64,000 bases of DNA from positions 248,001 to 312,000 of the forward strand of contig NZ_RAHW01000007.1 in NCBI RefSeq assembly GCF_004117875.1, read 5' to 3'. The notes beneath the pieces were generated by a model. That model worked only from the letters and a program-made list of their open reading frames with translations. It ran no database searches and was not told the origin of the DNA. Source of the stretch: Geomonas oryzae. Lineage in GTDB: Bacteria > Desulfobacterota > Desulfuromonadia > Geobacterales > Geobacteraceae. Position 1 is the stretch's first letter. Every line of letters begins with the position of its first letter. Of this stretch, positions 51,212-61,807 are shown piece by piece. Both the position numbers and the translations under genes were made by a program.

Positions 51212-52944
51212 AAACGGCACGTTTCAAAGACTGGAAGATACTCACGAAGATCCTCAGCATCTCGGTTGCCACCATTTTCATGATGGTACTCGGCGTGATG
51301 CTCTACGTGCTCCCCTTCATGCAGAACAAGCTGATGGACGAGAAGATACAGGCGACGAAGGCGGTGGTCGACGTGGCCTATGACGTCGTCACCAGCAACT
51401 ACAACGCGGTGCAGCAGGGGAAAAAGACCCTGCAGCAGGCCCAGGCGGATGCGCTGAAGCAGATCTCCGAGATGAGGTACCAGGGGAACGAATACTTCTG
51501 GGTGAACGACATGGACACCAAGGTGCTCATGCACCCGATCAAGCCGGAGCTGATCGGCAAGACCCAGTACGACAACAAGGACCCCAACGGCAAGCGGCTC
51601 TACGTCGAGTTCGTGAACGTCTGCAAGGAAAAAGGCGAAGGGGTGGTCGACTACATGTGGGCGAAACCCGGCTCCACCGTCCCCGTCCCTAAGATCTCCT
51701 ACGTGAAGCAGATGAAGGAGTGGGGCTGGGTCGTGGGAAGCGGCATCTACGTCGACAACGTGAAAGCCGAGATGGACATGATCCGCTGGAAGATCATCGG
51801 CGGCACCGCGGCGCTTGCCGCCCTCATCTTCGTCTTCGCCTGGTTCGTCGCGCGCCGTATCAAGGAGGCGCTCGACCAGGCCATCGGGGCATCCAGGCGC
51901 ATCGCCTCCGGCGACCTCACCGGACACATCTCGGTGGAGAGCAGGGACGAGACCGGCGAACTCCTCGCCTCGCTGAAGGAGATGAACGAGGGACTCGCCC
52001 ACATCGTTGGGGACGTGAGAAACGGCGCCGAATCGATCGCCACGGCGACCGAGGAGATCGCGGCGGGGAACGCCGACCTCTCCCAGCGCACCGAGGAGCA
52101 GGCGAGCGCCCTCGAGGAGACCGCCTCCAGCATGGAGGAGCTCACCTCGACGGTTAAGCAGAACGCCGACAACGCCCAGGCGGCGAACCAGCTCGCCATC
52201 AACGCCTCCGGGGTCGCGGTCAAGGGTGGCGAGGTGATCAACCGCGTGGTGCGCACCATGGAGTCGATCACCGACAGCTCCAAGAAGATCTCGGACATCA
52301 TCGGCGTCATCGACGGCATCGCTTTCCAGACCAACATCCTGGCCCTCAACGCCGCGGTCGAGGCGGCGCGCGCCGGCGAGCAGGGAAGAGGGTTCGCGGT
52401 CGTCGCCGCCGAGGTGAGAAGCCTCGCGCAAAGAAGCGCCGCGGCAGCCAAGGAGATCAAGTCGCTCATCGAGGACTCGGTCGCCAAGGTCCAGGACGGC
52501 AGCCGGCTCGTCGAGGAGGCGGGGCGCACCACACAGGACATCGTCACCAGCATCAAGCGCGTGACCGACATCATGGCCGAGATCTCGGCCGCGTCGATCG
52601 AGCAGTCCTCCGGGATCGAACAGGTCAACACCGCGATCACCCAGATGGACGACGTCACCCAGCAAAATGCCGCACTGGTGGAAGAAGCCGCGGCGGCGGC
52701 CGAGTCTCTCGAAGAGCAGGCCCAGCAGCTCGTTTCCGTCGTGGCCCGCTTCACCCTGGAGCAGGCGCAGAAGCAGGCAGCGCCGCCGGCGGAGAAGCGC
52801 AAGCTCACCCGCGCGGCGGCAAAGCCCCAGGTGCAGGAGAAAAAGGCAAAACCCGTAGCGGCATCGGCAGGGGCAAGAGTCCCGGAACAACGTCTGGCAC
52901 GCGCAGCGGAAGCGGAGCCGGACGATGACTGGAAGGAGTTCTGA
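51208..52944 (+). CDS. methyl-accepting chemotaxis protein with single Cache domain
   Basis: The 578-residue receptor has TM1 (about 16-36), a periplasmic single Cache_2 domain ([22 protein letters not shown] ... [16 protein letters not shown]), TM2 (about 193-215), a HAMP linker and the MCP signalling hairpin ([35 protein letters not shown]). The C-terminus ends D-W-K-E-F, which matches the xWxxF pentapeptide that recruits CheR and CheB. Cache_2 domains typically bind small carboxylates or amino acids; the ligand is unknown. Ala/Pro/Lys-rich spacer residues separate the hairpin from the tail. Confidence 0.92.
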   Translation: MKTARFKDWKILTKILSISVATIFMMVLGVMLYVLPFMQNKLMDEKIQATKAVVDVAYDVVTSNYNAVQQGKKTLQQAQADALKQISEMRYQGNEYFWVNDMDTKVLMHPIKPELIGKTQYDNKDPNGKRLYVEFVNVCKEKGEGVVDYMWAKPGSTVPVPKISYVKQMKEWGWVVGSGIYVDNVKAEMDMIRWKIIGGTAALAALIFVFAWFVARRIKEALDQAIGASRRIASGDLTGHISVESRDETGELLASLKEMNEGLAHIVGDVRNGAESIATATEEIAAGNADLSQRTEEQASALEETASSMEELTSTVKQNADNAQAANQLAINASGVAVKGGEVINRVVRTMESITDSSKKISDIIGVIDGIAFQTNILALNAAVEAARAGEQGRGFAVVAAEVRSLAQRSAAAAKEIKSLIEDSVAKVQDGSRLVEEAGRTTQDIVTSIKRVTDIMAEISAASIEQSSGIEQVNTAITQMDDVTQQNAALVEEAAAAAESLEEQAQQLVSVVARFTLEQAQKQAAPPAEKRKLTRAAAKPQVQEKKAKPVAASAGARVPEQRLARAAEAEPDDDWKEF

Positions 52945-53813
52945 GAACCGAGGCACCCCGTAACGCGCCGCTTCCCCTGACGGGGGGGGGAGCGGCGCTT
53001 CACCCGGGGCAGTTCGAGTTCACCGCTGACGACTTCGCGCGCATCCGGGCCTTCATCTACCGCTACGCGGGGATCGCCCTTGCCCCGGGGAAGATGGACA
53101 TGGTCTACAGCCGCCTCGCGCGACGGCTGCGGGCGCGCGGCGTCGCCACATTCTCCGACTACATCTCGATCGTGGAGGGGGGCGAGCCTGAGGAGGTGGA
53201 GGCCTTCATCAACGCCCTCACCACCAACATGACCTCCTTCTTCCGGGAGCCGCATCACTTCAGGACCCTGGCCGAGCGTTTGGCGCAACGCCCGGCGGGG
53301 CGTGCGGTCACCATCTGGAGTTGCGCATCGTCCAGCGGCGAGGAGCCCTACTCGATAGCCATGACCGCTCTCGACGCCCTCGGCGGGAAAAACCAGGCGA
53401 GCATCCTCGCCACCGACATCGACACCAACGTGCTCGCACGGGGGCGCGAGGGGATCTACCCGGTCGACCAGCTGGACAAGGTGTCAGAGGCGTACCGCAG
53501 ACGTTTCTTCCTGCGCGGCGACGGGAAAAACGAGGGGTTCGTCCGGGTGAAGGAGGAGCTGCGCCGCATGGTCTCCTTCAAGCGGCTGAACCTCCTAGAC
53601 CATGAGTGGCCCATGCGCGGCAGGTTCGACTTCATCTTCTGCCGCAACGTGATGATCTACTTCGACAGGAACACCCAGCAGGCGATCCTGGAGCGGATCG
53701 CCCGGGTGCTGCAACCCGACGGGCTCCTCTTCGTGGGGCACTCGGAAAGCCTGCATCACGCCCAGGACCTCTTCAGGATCTGCGGCAACACGACCTATGC
53801 ATTGAGGAGCTGA
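52941..53813 (+). CDS. cheR: chemotaxis methyltransferase CheR, noncanonical start
   Basis: The frame is open from the MCP stop. The CheR N-terminal helical domain ([21 protein letters not shown]) begins before the first ATG (53094). No in-frame ATG, GTG or TTG exists between 52941 and 53093, so CTG 52941, overlapping the MCP stop as CTGA behind AAGGAG, is the likely initiation site (290 residues). SAM-binding and catalytic motifs are present: [23 protein letters not shown] and [16 protein letters not shown]9 tract at 52982-52990 lies in the nonconserved N-terminal leader. It methylates MCP glutamates. Confidence 0.85.
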   Translation: MRTEAPRNAPLPLTGGGAALHPGQFEFTADDFARIRAFIYRYAGIALAPGKMDMVYSRLARRLRARGVATFSDYISIVEGGEPEEVEAFINALTTNMTSFFREPHHFRTLAERLAQRPAGRAVTIWSCASSSGEEPYSIAMTALDALGGKNQASILATDIDTNVLARGREGIYPVDQLDKVSEAYRRRFFLRGDGKNEGFVRVKEELRRMVSFKRLNLLDHEWPMRGRFDFIFCRNVMIYFDRNTQQAILERIARVLQPDGLLFVGHSESLHHAQDLFRICGNTTYALRS

Positions 53814-53815
53814 CG

Positions 53816-54379
53816 GTGGCGAAAAGGGGGAAACAGCAGGAGCCGGCGCGCTACTTCGACCAGGAGTTCGCAACCGAGGCGGTGAAGATCGTGGCGGGCG
53901 AGTTCTTTGCCACCTCCGAGGAACTCGCCATCACCACGCTTCTTGGTTCCTGCGTGGCCGTCTGTCTCTACGACATCGAGCGCGGCGTTGGCGGCATGAA
54001 CCACTTCATGCTCCCGGATCTGCAAAAAGGAGGCGACGCCACCCCCTGCGCCGGCCTCTGCAACACGGAGTCGCGCAGTTGCGCCCGCTACGGCAGTTGC
54101 GCGATGAGGCGCCTCATGGCGCAGTTGGAGCTTCTGGGCGCGGACCGCAGGCGCCTGGCGGCGAAGGTTTTCGGTGCGGGGCGCGTCATGGCGACCGCCG
54201 CCGATATCGGCGGAAGCAATGCGGCCTTCGCCATCGACTACTTGAAAAGACAGGGGATCCCCATCGTCGCCTCGGACCTTGGGGAGTGCTGCCCCAGAAA
54301 GGTGATCTTCTTCCCAAAAACCGGTCGCGCCCTCGTGAAAAGGATGCGCAACCCGCAGGAACAAACGCGATGCCCATAA
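53816..54379 (+). CDS. cheD: chemoreceptor glutamine deamidase CheD
   Basis: The start is GTG 53816, two bases after the cheR stop and with GAGGAG upstream; 187 residues. The deamidase motif [12 protein letters not shown] contains the catalytic Cys, and GGMNHFMLP the His. It has the VFGAGRVM and [18 protein letters not shown] family segments. It overlaps cheB by 10 bases. It deamidates Gln to Glu on MCPs, allowing methylation by CheR. Confidence 0.92.
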   Translation: MAKRGKQQEPARYFDQEFATEAVKIVAGEFFATSEELAITTLLGSCVAVCLYDIERGVGGMNHFMLPDLQKGGDATPCAGLCNTESRSCARYGSCAMRRLMAQLELLGADRRRLAAKVFGAGRVMATAADIGGSNAAFAIDYLKRQGIPIVASDLGECCPRKVIFFPKTGRALVKRMRNPQEQTRCP

Positions 54380-55455
54380 AGGTGATCATAGTAGACGACT
54401 CCGCGCTGATCCGGTCGCTTCTGACCGAGATCATCGACGCCGAACCCGACCTCAAGGTGGTGGGGACGGCGCCGGACCCGCTCGCGGCGCGGCAGAAGAT
54501 AAAGGAACTGAACCCGGACGTCATCACCCTGGACGTCGAGATGCCCAAGATGGACGGGCTGGTCTTTCTCGAGAAGCTGATGCGGCTGCGCCCCATGCCG
54601 GTGGTGATGGTCTCCTCGCTTACCGAGAAGAGTTCGACGGTGACGCTGCGGGCGCTGGAGCTTGGCGCCTTCGATTTCGTCACCAAGCCGAAGATCGACA
54701 TCCGCAGCGGGCTCATGGAGTACGCGCAGGAACTCACCGAAAAGATCCGCTGCGCCCACCTCTCCTTCCGCAACCGGGGTGCTGCGCGGAGCGTGCCGCA
54801 GGTCGAGCGAAAGCTCACCGCCGACGCGGTGCTCCCAAGCGCCCGTCAGCACTTTTCCACGACTGAAAAGGTGATCGCCGTCGGCTCCTCCACCGGGGGG
54901 ACCGAAGCGCTCAAGGCCTTCCTGACCCAGCTCCCGCCGGACTGCCCGGGGATCCTCATCACGCAGCACATGCCTGAGACCTTCACGCGCACCTTCGCGG
55001 CACGGCTGAACGGCCTTTGCGCGCTGGCGGTGAAGGAAGCGGAGCACGGCGAGCGTGTGCTGCCGGGGCACGCCTACATAGCGCCCGGCAACCGGCACAT
55101 GATGCTCGCCAGAAGCGGCGCCAACTACACCATCGCCCTGGACGACGGTCCCCCGGTGTCGCGGCACCGCCCCTCGGTGGACGTCCTTTTCCGCTCCACG
55201 GCCAACTGCGCCGCCGCCAACGGCCTCGGCATCATCATGACCGGCATGGGGGACGACGGCGCCGCCGGGATGCTCGAGATGCACCAGGCGGGGGCGAGGA
55301 CCTTCGCCCAGGACGAGGAGAGCTGCGTCGTATTCGGCATGCCCCGTGAGGCAATCGCCCGAGGCGGCGTGGACGAGGTGGTCCCCCTGTCCGAGATGGC
55401 GCATCGCCTCCTTGGCTGGCTCGCTTCGCACGGCAAGCGCAGCTTCAGGGTTTGA
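54370..55455 (+). CDS. cheB: chemotaxis methylesterase/response regulator CheB
   Basis: The 361-residue protein has an N-terminal receiver ([11 protein letters not shown]; phospho-Asp55 in [13 protein letters not shown]) and a C-terminal methylesterase. The catalytic Ser is in GSSTGG (near 174), His in QHMPETFT (near 198) and Asp in [11 protein letters not shown] (near 294). The start at 54370 overlaps the cheD stop. Confidence 0.95.
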   Translation: MPIKVIIVDDSALIRSLLTEIIDAEPDLKVVGTAPDPLAARQKIKELNPDVITLDVEMPKMDGLVFLEKLMRLRPMPVVMVSSLTEKSSTVTLRALELGAFDFVTKPKIDIRSGLMEYAQELTEKIRCAHLSFRNRGAARSVPQVERKLTADAVLPSARQHFSTTEKVIAVGSSTGGTEALKAFLTQLPPDCPGILITQHMPETFTRTFAARLNGLCALAVKEAEHGERVLPGHAYIAPGNRHMMLARSGANYTIALDDGPPVSRHRPSVDVLFRSTANCAAANGLGIIMTGMGDDGAAGMLEMHQAGARTFAQDEESCVVFGMPREAIARGGVDEVVPLSEMAHRLLGWLASHGKRSFRV

Positions 55456-55533
55456 GCCATTTTCGGCGACCACAACAAGCAGACTGACAACGCGGGGTCT
55501 GAACGCCTTTTGCCGTAACCGGAGAAAAGAAAT

Positions 55534-57300
55534 TTGAACCATCTCAAGATGGCAACCGAAAAGGTCCCCATACTCCTGCTGATTACGGCGGTCGCCATCG
55601 CCTTCGTCATGATGGTAGCGAACCGTCTCGTGCTGGAGCAGATCCGCGAGGAGGCGGTGCGCCAGGCGACCCGGCAGCAGGAGAGCAGCATGGCGGCCTT
55701 CTGGGAGCAGGCCAGCCGCCGCGGCAACCTTTTCCACATCGAGGACGGCAGGATGATCCTCGGCGACTATTACGTGCTTAACGGCAGCAACGAGATCCCG
55801 GACCGGATCTTCCACATCACCGGCAGCCGCGCGACCATCTTCATGGGCGACACCCGGATCGCCACCAACGTGATGAAGGCGGACGGAACCCGGGCGATCG
55901 GGACGAAACTCACCGGCCCGGCGTACGATACCGTCTTCCGGCAGGGGATGCGCTACCGCGGCAGCGCGGACATCCTCGGCATCCCCTACTTCACCGCATA
56001 CGACCCGGTCCGGGACGCAAGCGGCAAGGTGATCGGCGCCCTCTTCGTCGGCGTGAAGCAAAGCGAGTACCTCGCGCGCTACAAGGGGATCGCCCTGAAG
56101 ATCACCGCGATAAACGGCACCCTCGCCGCGATCTTCGTGCTCTTCGCCGTTCTTTTGATCCTCAATCGCAGGCAGTCGGAGCGGGAGATAAGGACGCAGC
56201 TGCTTTTCCAGCAGCACCTGCTCGATACCATCCCCAGTCCGATCTTCTCCAAGGACGCCCTGGGGCGCTACACCCTGTGCAACAAGGCCTTCCAGTCCTA
56301 CGTGGGGCTTACCCGCGAGGAGCTGATCGGCAAATCGGTCTTCGAGCTCTGGCCGGAAGAACTGGCGCAGCGCTACTACGACATGGACCGGGAAATCATG
56401 GAGGCGACCGGAACGCAGATCTACGAATCGCAGGTGTGCTACGCCGACGGCTCGCTGCGCGACGTCATGTTCCACAAGGCCTCCTTCCGTGACGAGCACG
56501 GCACCCCCGGCGGCCTGGTGGGGGTGATCCTCGACATCACCGAGAGAAAGGCGGCCGAAAAGGAGCGCAGCCTGATGGAGGCCCAAAGGCACCGCTCGCG
56601 CATGATGGAGTCGCTCATGATCCAGCTGAACCACGACCTGAACACGCCGCTCACCCCTCTTTTCGCCCTGCTGCCGATGATAAGGCGGAAGGTGGAGGAC
56701 GCGGGCGTGGACCGGATGCTGGAGATCTGCCAGCAGTGCGTGAACCAGATCCAGGGTTTGGCGGGAAAGTCCTTCGACCTGGTGCGCATCTCCTCGGAGC
56801 GCCCGAGGCTCCTTCCGGTGAACCTCGCCGTCGCGGCGGACAGCGCGATGGGCGACGTCGCCGAGGCCCTTGCCGAGCGCGGCGTGATCTGCTGCAACGC
56901 CATCGACCCGGAACTCAAGGTGCTGGGATCGGCTGAACAGCTCACCCTCCTCTTCAAGAACCTGTTGAGCAACGCGGCACGTTACGCGGCGCAAAACGGC
57001 AAGGTGGTGCTCTCCGCCACCGGCTGGGAGGACGAGGTCGTGGTATCGGTGCGGGATGACGGCGTGGGGCTCGACCGGGAACACCTGAACCTCATCTTCG
57101 ACGAGTTCTACAAGGCGGACAGCGCGCGCCACGACCTAACCACGCAGGGGCTCGGGCTCGCCATCTGCAAGAGGATCGTCACCAACCACGACGGCAGGAT
57201 CTGGGCGGAGAGCCCAGGTCCCGGCCTTGGCACCACCATTTTCTTCACCCTCAAGGGGGACGGTTCCGGAGACGCGTTTCCGGCACTGTACGACATATGA
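55534..57300 (+). CDS. sensor histidine kinase with Cache and PAS domains
   Basis: The 588-residue protein starts at TTG 55534 (GGAG about 9 bases upstream); ATG 55549 is an alternative. TM1 (about 12-30) and TM2 (about 190-208) flank a periplasmic single Cache_3-type domain (NEIPDRIFHITGSRATIFMGDTRI). A PAS domain (~225-345), HisKA with His near residue 365 (IQLNHDLNTPLTP) and HATPase with FKNLLSNAARYA and DDGVGLDREH follow. It lies 78 bases after cheB and its stop overlaps the next kinase start. Confidence 0.9.
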   Translation: MNHLKMATEKVPILLLITAVAIAFVMMVANRLVLEQIREEAVRQATRQQESSMAAFWEQASRRGNLFHIEDGRMILGDYYVLNGSNEIPDRIFHITGSRATIFMGDTRIATNVMKADGTRAIGTKLTGPAYDTVFRQGMRYRGSADILGIPYFTAYDPVRDASGKVIGALFVGVKQSEYLARYKGIALKITAINGTLAAIFVLFAVLLILNRRQSEREIRTQLLFQQHLLDTIPSPIFSKDALGRYTLCNKAFQSYVGLTREELIGKSVFELWPEELAQRYYDMDREIMEATGTQIYESQVCYADGSLRDVMFHKASFRDEHGTPGGLVGVILDITERKAAEKERSLMEAQRHRSRMMESLMIQLNHDLNTPLTPLFALLPMIRRKVEDAGVDRMLEICQQCVNQIQGLAGKSFDLVRISSERPRLLPVNLAVAADSAMGDVAEALAERGVICCNAIDPELKVLGSAEQLTLLFKNLLSNAARYAAQNGKVVLSATGWEDEVVVSVRDDGVGLDREHLNLIFDEFYKADSARHDLTTQGLGLAICKRIVTNHDGRIWAESPGPGLGTTIFFTLKGDGSGDAFPALYDI

Positions 57301-59669
57301 AATATCTTTCCGTTGATCAACTGAAACTCCGCATCGGCATCACCGTCGCCGTCGTGACCTGCGCGGCGCTCGGCATCCTCACCCTCGGGCTCTTTCATAT
57401 CGGCCGCACCGGAGGGTGGACCTCGCTGTTGCAGTCGGTGCTCATCCTGCTTTTGTGCATGGCCCTCGCGGTGCTCGCCCGGCTGCTGTTCGCCCACCTG
57501 GAGCACTTCGAGGAGACCCGGCGCATCATCGAGGAGCAGCGGACGGAACTCGCCCTGAAGGCGGCCCAGATCGACGCGGCCAACGACAGCATCGTGCAGA
57601 CCGACGAGGAGGGGCGCCTGATCCACTTCAACCAGGCGTTCAGCCGCATGACAGGCTACTCGCCCGAGGAACTGGCCGGGCTTAAACTGCACCAGATCGA
57701 GCCCCCCGAATGCGCGGCGCAGATAGAGCCGACCATCCGTCTCATCACCGAGTGCGGCGAAGCCGCCTTCGAGAGCGCCTACCGGGCCAAGGACGGCCGG
57801 GTGATCCCGGTCGAGGTGCGGGCGCGGACCATGGAGAGCCGGGGAGCCCTGCTCATCCTGAACATCGCCCGCGACATCACCCAGAGAAAACGGGCCGAGA
57901 TAAGGGAGCAAAGCCGCCTGAAAACGCTGGAGCGGGTCGCCTCGGACGCACCCCTCGAGGAACTCCTCACCTCGGTGGTCAGCTTCGTCGAAGAGTCCAT
58001 CCCCGGATCGCTCTGCTCCATCCTCCTCATCGACAACTCCGGGACCAAGCTGCACCACGGCGCGGCCCCCTCCTTCCCCAGCGCCTTCAACGAGGCGATG
58101 GACGGGCTGCAGATCATCAAGGGGAACGGCTCCTGCGGCACGGCCGCCTTTCTGCGGCAGCGCGTGGTGATCGAGGACCTGGACGAGCACCCGTGGTGGC
58201 GCGATTTCCCCGCCGCGCGCGATGCCGGGCTCAGGTCGTGCTGGTCCGACCCGGTCTTCGCCGCCAACGGCACCCTGCTCGGCACCATCGCCGTGTACCG
58301 GAGAGAGCCGCTCCCACCGAGCGAGGACGACCTCCAGCTCCTGGAATCGGCGGCTCACCTCGCCGGGATCGCCATCAGCCGCGTGCGGGCCGATGAAGGT
58401 CGCCACGTCCTGGAGGAGCAGTTGCGCCAGAGCCAGAAGATCGAGGCGGTCGGACAGCTGGCGGCCGGCGTGGCCCACGACTTCAACAACCTCTTGACGC
58501 CGATCATAGTCTACGGCGACATGCTGCTGCGCATGTCCACGGAGGGGTCGCCTCAGGCCCGCATGGTGCAGTCGATGAGTGCCGCAGCGCATAAAGCTAG
58601 CGAACTCACTCAGAAACTGCTATCTTTCGGGCGCAAGCAGGCGCTGCACATGACGCTCCTCGACCTGAACGAGGTGATCACCTCCTTCAGGGAGATCATG
58701 CGCGCCACCATAAGGGACGACATCGTCATCGACCTCATCCTCTCCCCCGGCGCCGCCAAGGTGCAGGCGGACCGCGGCCAACTCGAACAGGTGCTTTTGA
58801 ACCTCATCCTGAACGCGCAGGACGCGATAGAGGGGAGGGGCTCCATCTGCCTCGAGACGGGGCACCTGATCCTCGATGACGAGTTCCACCGGCAGCATCC
58901 GGTTGCGAAGCCCGGGCACTACATCCTGCTCGCCTGCAGCGACGACGGCTGCGGCATGAGCGAAGAGATATTGAGGCGGGTCTACGAGCCCTTCTTCTCC
59001 ACGAAGGAAACCGGCCGCGGCACCGGCCTCGGGCTCGCCACCGTCTACGGCATCGTCAAGCACCACGGCGGCTGCATCGAGGTGAAGAGCGCCCCCGGGG
59101 AAGGGACGAGGTTCGCGATCTACCTCCCGGCCAGCGCAAGCCTCGAGGAACCGATCCTCACCCCGCCGCTTAGAACGCAGCTGCAGCAGGACGGGAGCGC
59201 GGAAAAGGTGATCCTTCTCGTCGTGGACAACCGGATGATCCGCGAGGCGACCGCCGATCTGCTCGACTCCTTCGGCTACCGCGTCCTCGCCGCAGACTCG
59301 CCGGCACGCGCCTTGGAGCTTGCCGCGGTCACGACCTCCGACATCGACCTGCTGGCGACCGATGTCATCATGCCGGAGATGACCGGTCCCGAGCTGTACC
59401 AGAAGCTGCAGGAGCAGTACCCTGACCTGCCGGTACTCTACATCTCGGGCTACACCAACAGCCCCCTCCAGGAAGAGCAGGAGAGCCGGCAGGCGATCTT
59501 CCTGGCGAAACCCTTCACCCTGGAACAGTTCATGGCGAGGATCACCGAGATGCTGTTCCAGATGGCCCCTGCAGTTGCCGAGCCTCCTCCCCTGGATCAC
59601 AGGGAGATGGCACGACTCATTGGAGAACAGAGGGGCTACCCCCCCCACAGGAAGGAACCCGCGCCATGA
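57297..59669 (+). CDS. hybrid histidine kinase (PAS-GAF-HisKA-HATPase-receiver)
   Basis: The 790-residue protein has two N-terminal transmembrane helices, PAS (~85-205), GAF (~225-365), HisKA with His near 393 ([12 protein letters not shown]), HATPase ([23 protein letters not shown]) and a C-terminal receiver (~640-760). In the receiver the usual acidic pair is VVDN instead of ED or DD (one Asp replaced by Asn), but the phospho-Asp ([13 protein letters not shown]) and the Lys (LAKPF) remain. Its start overlaps the previous gene as ATGA, so the two kinases are translated together. Confidence 0.9.
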   Translation: MKYLSVDQLKLRIGITVAVVTCAALGILTLGLFHIGRTGGWTSLLQSVLILLLCMALAVLARLLFAHLEHFEETRRIIEEQRTELALKAAQIDAANDSIVQTDEEGRLIHFNQAFSRMTGYSPEELAGLKLHQIEPPECAAQIEPTIRLITECGEAAFESAYRAKDGRVIPVEVRARTMESRGALLILNIARDITQRKRAEIREQSRLKTLERVASDAPLEELLTSVVSFVEESIPGSLCSILLIDNSGTKLHHGAAPSFPSAFNEAMDGLQIIKGNGSCGTAAFLRQRVVIEDLDEHPWWRDFPAARDAGLRSCWSDPVFAANGTLLGTIAVYRREPLPPSEDDLQLLESAAHLAGIAISRVRADEGRHVLEEQLRQSQKIEAVGQLAAGVAHDFNNLLTPIIVYGDMLLRMSTEGSPQARMVQSMSAAAHKASELTQKLLSFGRKQALHMTLLDLNEVITSFREIMRATIRDDIVIDLILSPGAAKVQADRGQLEQVLLNLILNAQDAIEGRGSICLETGHLILDDEFHRQHPVAKPGHYILLACSDDGCGMSEEILRRVYEPFFSTKETGRGTGLGLATVYGIVKHHGGCIEVKSAPGEGTRFAIYLPASASLEEPILTPPLRTQLQQDGSAEKVILLVVDNRMIREATADLLDSFGYRVLAADSPARALELAAVTTSDIDLLATDVIMPEMTGPELYQKLQEQYPDLPVLYISGYTNSPLQEEQESRQAIFLAKPFTLEQFMARITEMLFQMAPAVAEPPPLDHREMARLIGEQRGYPPHRKEPAP

Positions 59670-60064
59670 ACAAAAAGATAATGATCGTAGACGACAACGA
59701 GTACGTAAGGGCATCGGTGGACATCATCTGCGAGTCCGGACGGCTCGAGCTGACCAGCGCCGCCAGCGGCATGGAATGCCTGGAGCACCTGGAGCAGGGG
59801 TTCAGGGGGGTGATCCTCATGGACATCATGATGCCGGAGATGGACGGCTGGGACACCATAAGGGAGATGGTGGGTCGGGGGCTTTACGAGGGGAACATCG
59901 TGGTGATGCTGACCGGCATGGGAGAGCCCGACTCGAAGATGGACGGGCTCCAGGAGTACGTGTCCGACTACATGACCAAGCCCTTCAACCCGGACGAACT
60001 GCTCGATTCCCTGGAGTACTACCTTACGCTTTTAAACACGCCGGTAGACGACCATGAGCGCTAG
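59666..60064 (+). CDS. stand-alone CheY-like response regulator
   Basis: The 132-residue single receiver has the acidic pocket IVDDNEYVR (Asp9, Asp10), phospho-Asp53 (LMDIMMPEMDGW) and the Lys in YMTKPFN. It has no output domain. The gene overlaps the hybrid kinase stop (ATGA) and the CheB-like gene. Likely phospho-donors are the two kinases upstream. Confidence 0.92.
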   Translation: MNKKIMIVDDNEYVRASVDIICESGRLELTSAASGMECLEHLEQGFRGVILMDIMMPEMDGWDTIREMVGRGLYEGNIVVMLTGMGEPDSKMDGLQEYVSDYMTKPFNPDELLDSLEYYLTLLNTPVDDHER

Positions 60065-60617
60065 GAACCTCGTCGTCATCGGGGTCTCCACCGGAGGCCC
60101 GCTTACCCTGAAGGCGCTCTTCAAGGAGATTCCCCCGCTGGACGCCGCCTTTCTCATCGTGCTGCACATCACGCCGCAGATGGATTACCGGATCGCCCAG
60201 GGGCTTGCCACCGCGGCAACGATGCCGGTGACCCTCGCCGAGGACGGGGAGTACCTGAAACACGGGCACATCTACATGGCCCCCGGGGGCTTTCACCTGA
60301 AGCTCGAGGGGAACCACCGGGTCGTTTTGTACGAGGGGGCGCGGGTGAACTACGTGCAGCCGGCGGCCGACGTGGCGATGCTTTCCGTCTCCCGACCGCT
60401 CAAGGGAAAACTGGTCGGCATCGTGCTGACCGGGATGGGGCGCGACGGCGCCGACGGGATCAAGCACATCCATGATATCGGCGGGGTCACCATCGCCCAG
60501 GATCAGCATTCCTCGACCATCTACGGCATGCCGAAGGCAGCGGCGCTCACCGGGGCGGTCGACTACGTGCTCCCTCCGAAGAAGATCGCGGCGAAACTGA
60601 TCGAGCTCCTCACCTAG
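60054..60617 (+). CDS. stand-alone CheB methylesterase domain protein
   Basis: This 187-residue protein is only the CheB catalytic domain: VIGVSTGG (Ser12), LHITPQMDYR (His38) and LTGMGRDGADG (Asp about 130). It has no receiver. It overlaps the single-receiver gene by 11 bases, so the two gene products look like a CheB split into parts. Demethylation of an MCP or another glutamyl ester is the predicted reaction. Confidence 0.88.
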   Translation: MSARNLVVIGVSTGGPLTLKALFKEIPPLDAAFLIVLHITPQMDYRIAQGLATAATMPVTLAEDGEYLKHGHIYMAPGGFHLKLEGNHRVVLYEGARVNYVQPAADVAMLSVSRPLKGKLVGIVLTGMGRDGADGIKHIHDIGGVTIAQDQHSSTIYGMPKAAALTGAVDYVLPPKKIAAKLIELLT

Positions 60618-61525
60618 CCCCGAGGTTCCCCCGCCGAGCGCTCCCCCGGTGCGTGCTTCAGTAGAAAATCGACGAAAGCGCGATTGGCAAGGGAGAGGTA
60701 GGTGTCCTTCTTCCAGGCGATGAGCAGGTCGAGGGACAGAGGGGGATCGAAGGGGACCGCGGCCAGGTCCTCGTCTCCCGCCACCACCATCTTGAGGAAG
60801 ATGGATATCCCGGTACCGTTTCTAACCAGCGATTTAACCAGCGAAAAGAGGTTCGTCTCGAAGACGATGTCCGGCGTACTGCCGCTCTCCTTGATCGCCT
60901 CCAGAAAGAACTCCCTGATGTAGTACCCCTCTTTGTAGAAGACCAGCGGCTCCCGGATGAACTCGGCAAGCGTCACCGAGGCGCGTCCGGCGAAGGGATG
61001 GTCAAGCGGCACGCAGACGACGATCTCCTCGCGCAGGAAGCGGCGCACCTCCAGGGCCTCCGGAAAAGCGGCGCTTCCCCCTCCCGCCACCACCCCCATG
61101 TCGAGTTCCCCCTGGCCGATCATCTTCTGGATCCGCCCCGAGCCTTCGCCGAGCACGGAGATGCTGAGCTGCGGGTAGGCCCTCTTGAAGTCCCTTATGA
61201 TGTCCGGGAAGAAGTAGGCGCTGATCATCGGCGTGATCCCGATCCTCACCTCTCCGCGGCTTAGCCCCTTCAGCTCGGCCATCTCCAGCTCCGCCCCATG
61301 CAGGTCGTCTAGGATGCGCCGTGCGTGCGGCAAGAAGATCTCTCCCTCCGCGGTAAGAGAAACCCGCTTGTCCTGCCGGTTGAAAAGCATGAGGTCGAGT
61401 TCCTCCTCGAGCTTCTTCACCGCCATGCTGATCGCGGGCTGCGCGATGCGCAGCGACTCCGCCGCCTTGGTGAAATTTTTAAGCCGCGCCACTTCGAGGA
61501 AATATTTGAGCTGCCGTACTTCCAT
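60614..61525 (-). CDS. LysR-family transcription regulator
   Basis: The 303-residue protein starts at ATG 61525 (GGAGAAG upstream). The N-terminal winged helix is MEVRQLKYFLEVARLKNFTKAAESL followed by QPAISMAVKKLEEEL. A type-2 periplasmic-binding effector domain follows. The stop overlaps the convergent CheB-like gene by 4 bases. It is divergent from the MFS exporter at 61808 and probably controls it through the palindrome between them. Confidence 0.92.
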   Translation of the reverse strand: MEVRQLKYFLEVARLKNFTKAAESLRIAQPAISMAVKKLEEELDLMLFNRQDKRVSLTAEGEIFLPHARRILDDLHGAELEMAELKGLSRGEVRIGITPMISAYFFPDIIRDFKRAYPQLSISVLGEGSGRIQKMIGQGELDMGVVAGGGSAAFPEALEVRRFLREEIVVCVPLDHPFAGRASVTLAEFIREPLVFYKEGYYIREFFLEAIKESGSTPDIVFETNLFSLVKSLVRNGTGISIFLKMVVAGDEDLAAVPFDPPLSLDLLIAWKKDTYLSLANRAFVDFLLKHAPGERSAGEPRG

Positions 61526-61555
61526 GGTTTCTTCTCCGCGATAAAGATGCCGTCC

Positions 61556-61660
61556 CCGGAAATCTCCTCCCCCCGGGAGGGGGGAGGTCGGGAGGGGGGA
61601 GCTTCTGCCTGCACGAAACGCTCCGCGCCCCCTCCCCTGCCCTCCCCCTCCAGGCCTTCG
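61556..61660. repeat. dispersed G-rich/C-rich inverted repeat, copy B
   Basis: The core 61563-61600 matches the copy at 20124-20160 almost base for base and is followed by the same C-rich arm. It lies in the 5' leader of the lysR gene, so it would be transcribed and could fold there. Confidence 0.75.
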
Positions 61661-61728
61661 CCCACCGTAGGGCTTCGGTCCGCAGGCAGGGGAGGGAGCC
61701 ACAATCATACCGAATTGTTATTAATACG

Positions 61729-61752
61729 ATAAGCATTATATATTTTGCTTAT
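61729..61752. promoter_or_regulatory. operator-like palindrome between lysR and the MFS gene
   Basis: ATAAGCA (61729-61735) and TGCTTAT (61746-61752) form a perfect inverted repeat with a 10-base AT-rich centre. It contains the T-N11-A pattern of LysR sites and overlaps both divergent promoters. Confidence 0.7.
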
Positions 61753-61762
61753 GGTATGGCAA
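61735..61762 (-). promoter_or_regulatory. sigma-70 promoter of the lysR gene
   Basis: On the minus strand TTGCCA (61762-61757), a 16-base spacer and TATAAT (61740-61735) lie across the palindrome. The leader would be about 200 bases, running through the repeat at 61556-61660. Confidence 0.6.
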
Positions 61763-61772
61763 GCGCTATAGT
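61745..61772 (+). promoter_or_regulatory. sigma-70 promoter of the MFS gene
   Basis: TTGCTT (61745-61750), a 16-base spacer and TATAGT (61767-61772) precede ATG 61808 by a leader of about 30 bases. The -35 box is part of the palindrome's right arm. Confidence 0.7.
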
Positions 61773-61807
61773 GGACTCCGTCACAGGCAGTAAGCGGGGA
61801 GAGAGCA

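Noticed and set aside
52982..52990. G9 tract as a definite frameshift in cheR
   Set aside because: No alternative frame upstream of the tract has an ATG, GTG or TTG that reads through, so the sequence gives no positive evidence of an indel. It is kept as an open question.
54238..57132. 964-codon open frame on the minus strand
   Set aside because: It spans the antisense of cheB and a histidine kinase with low-complexity Arg/His/Val/Gly composition; it is a shadow.
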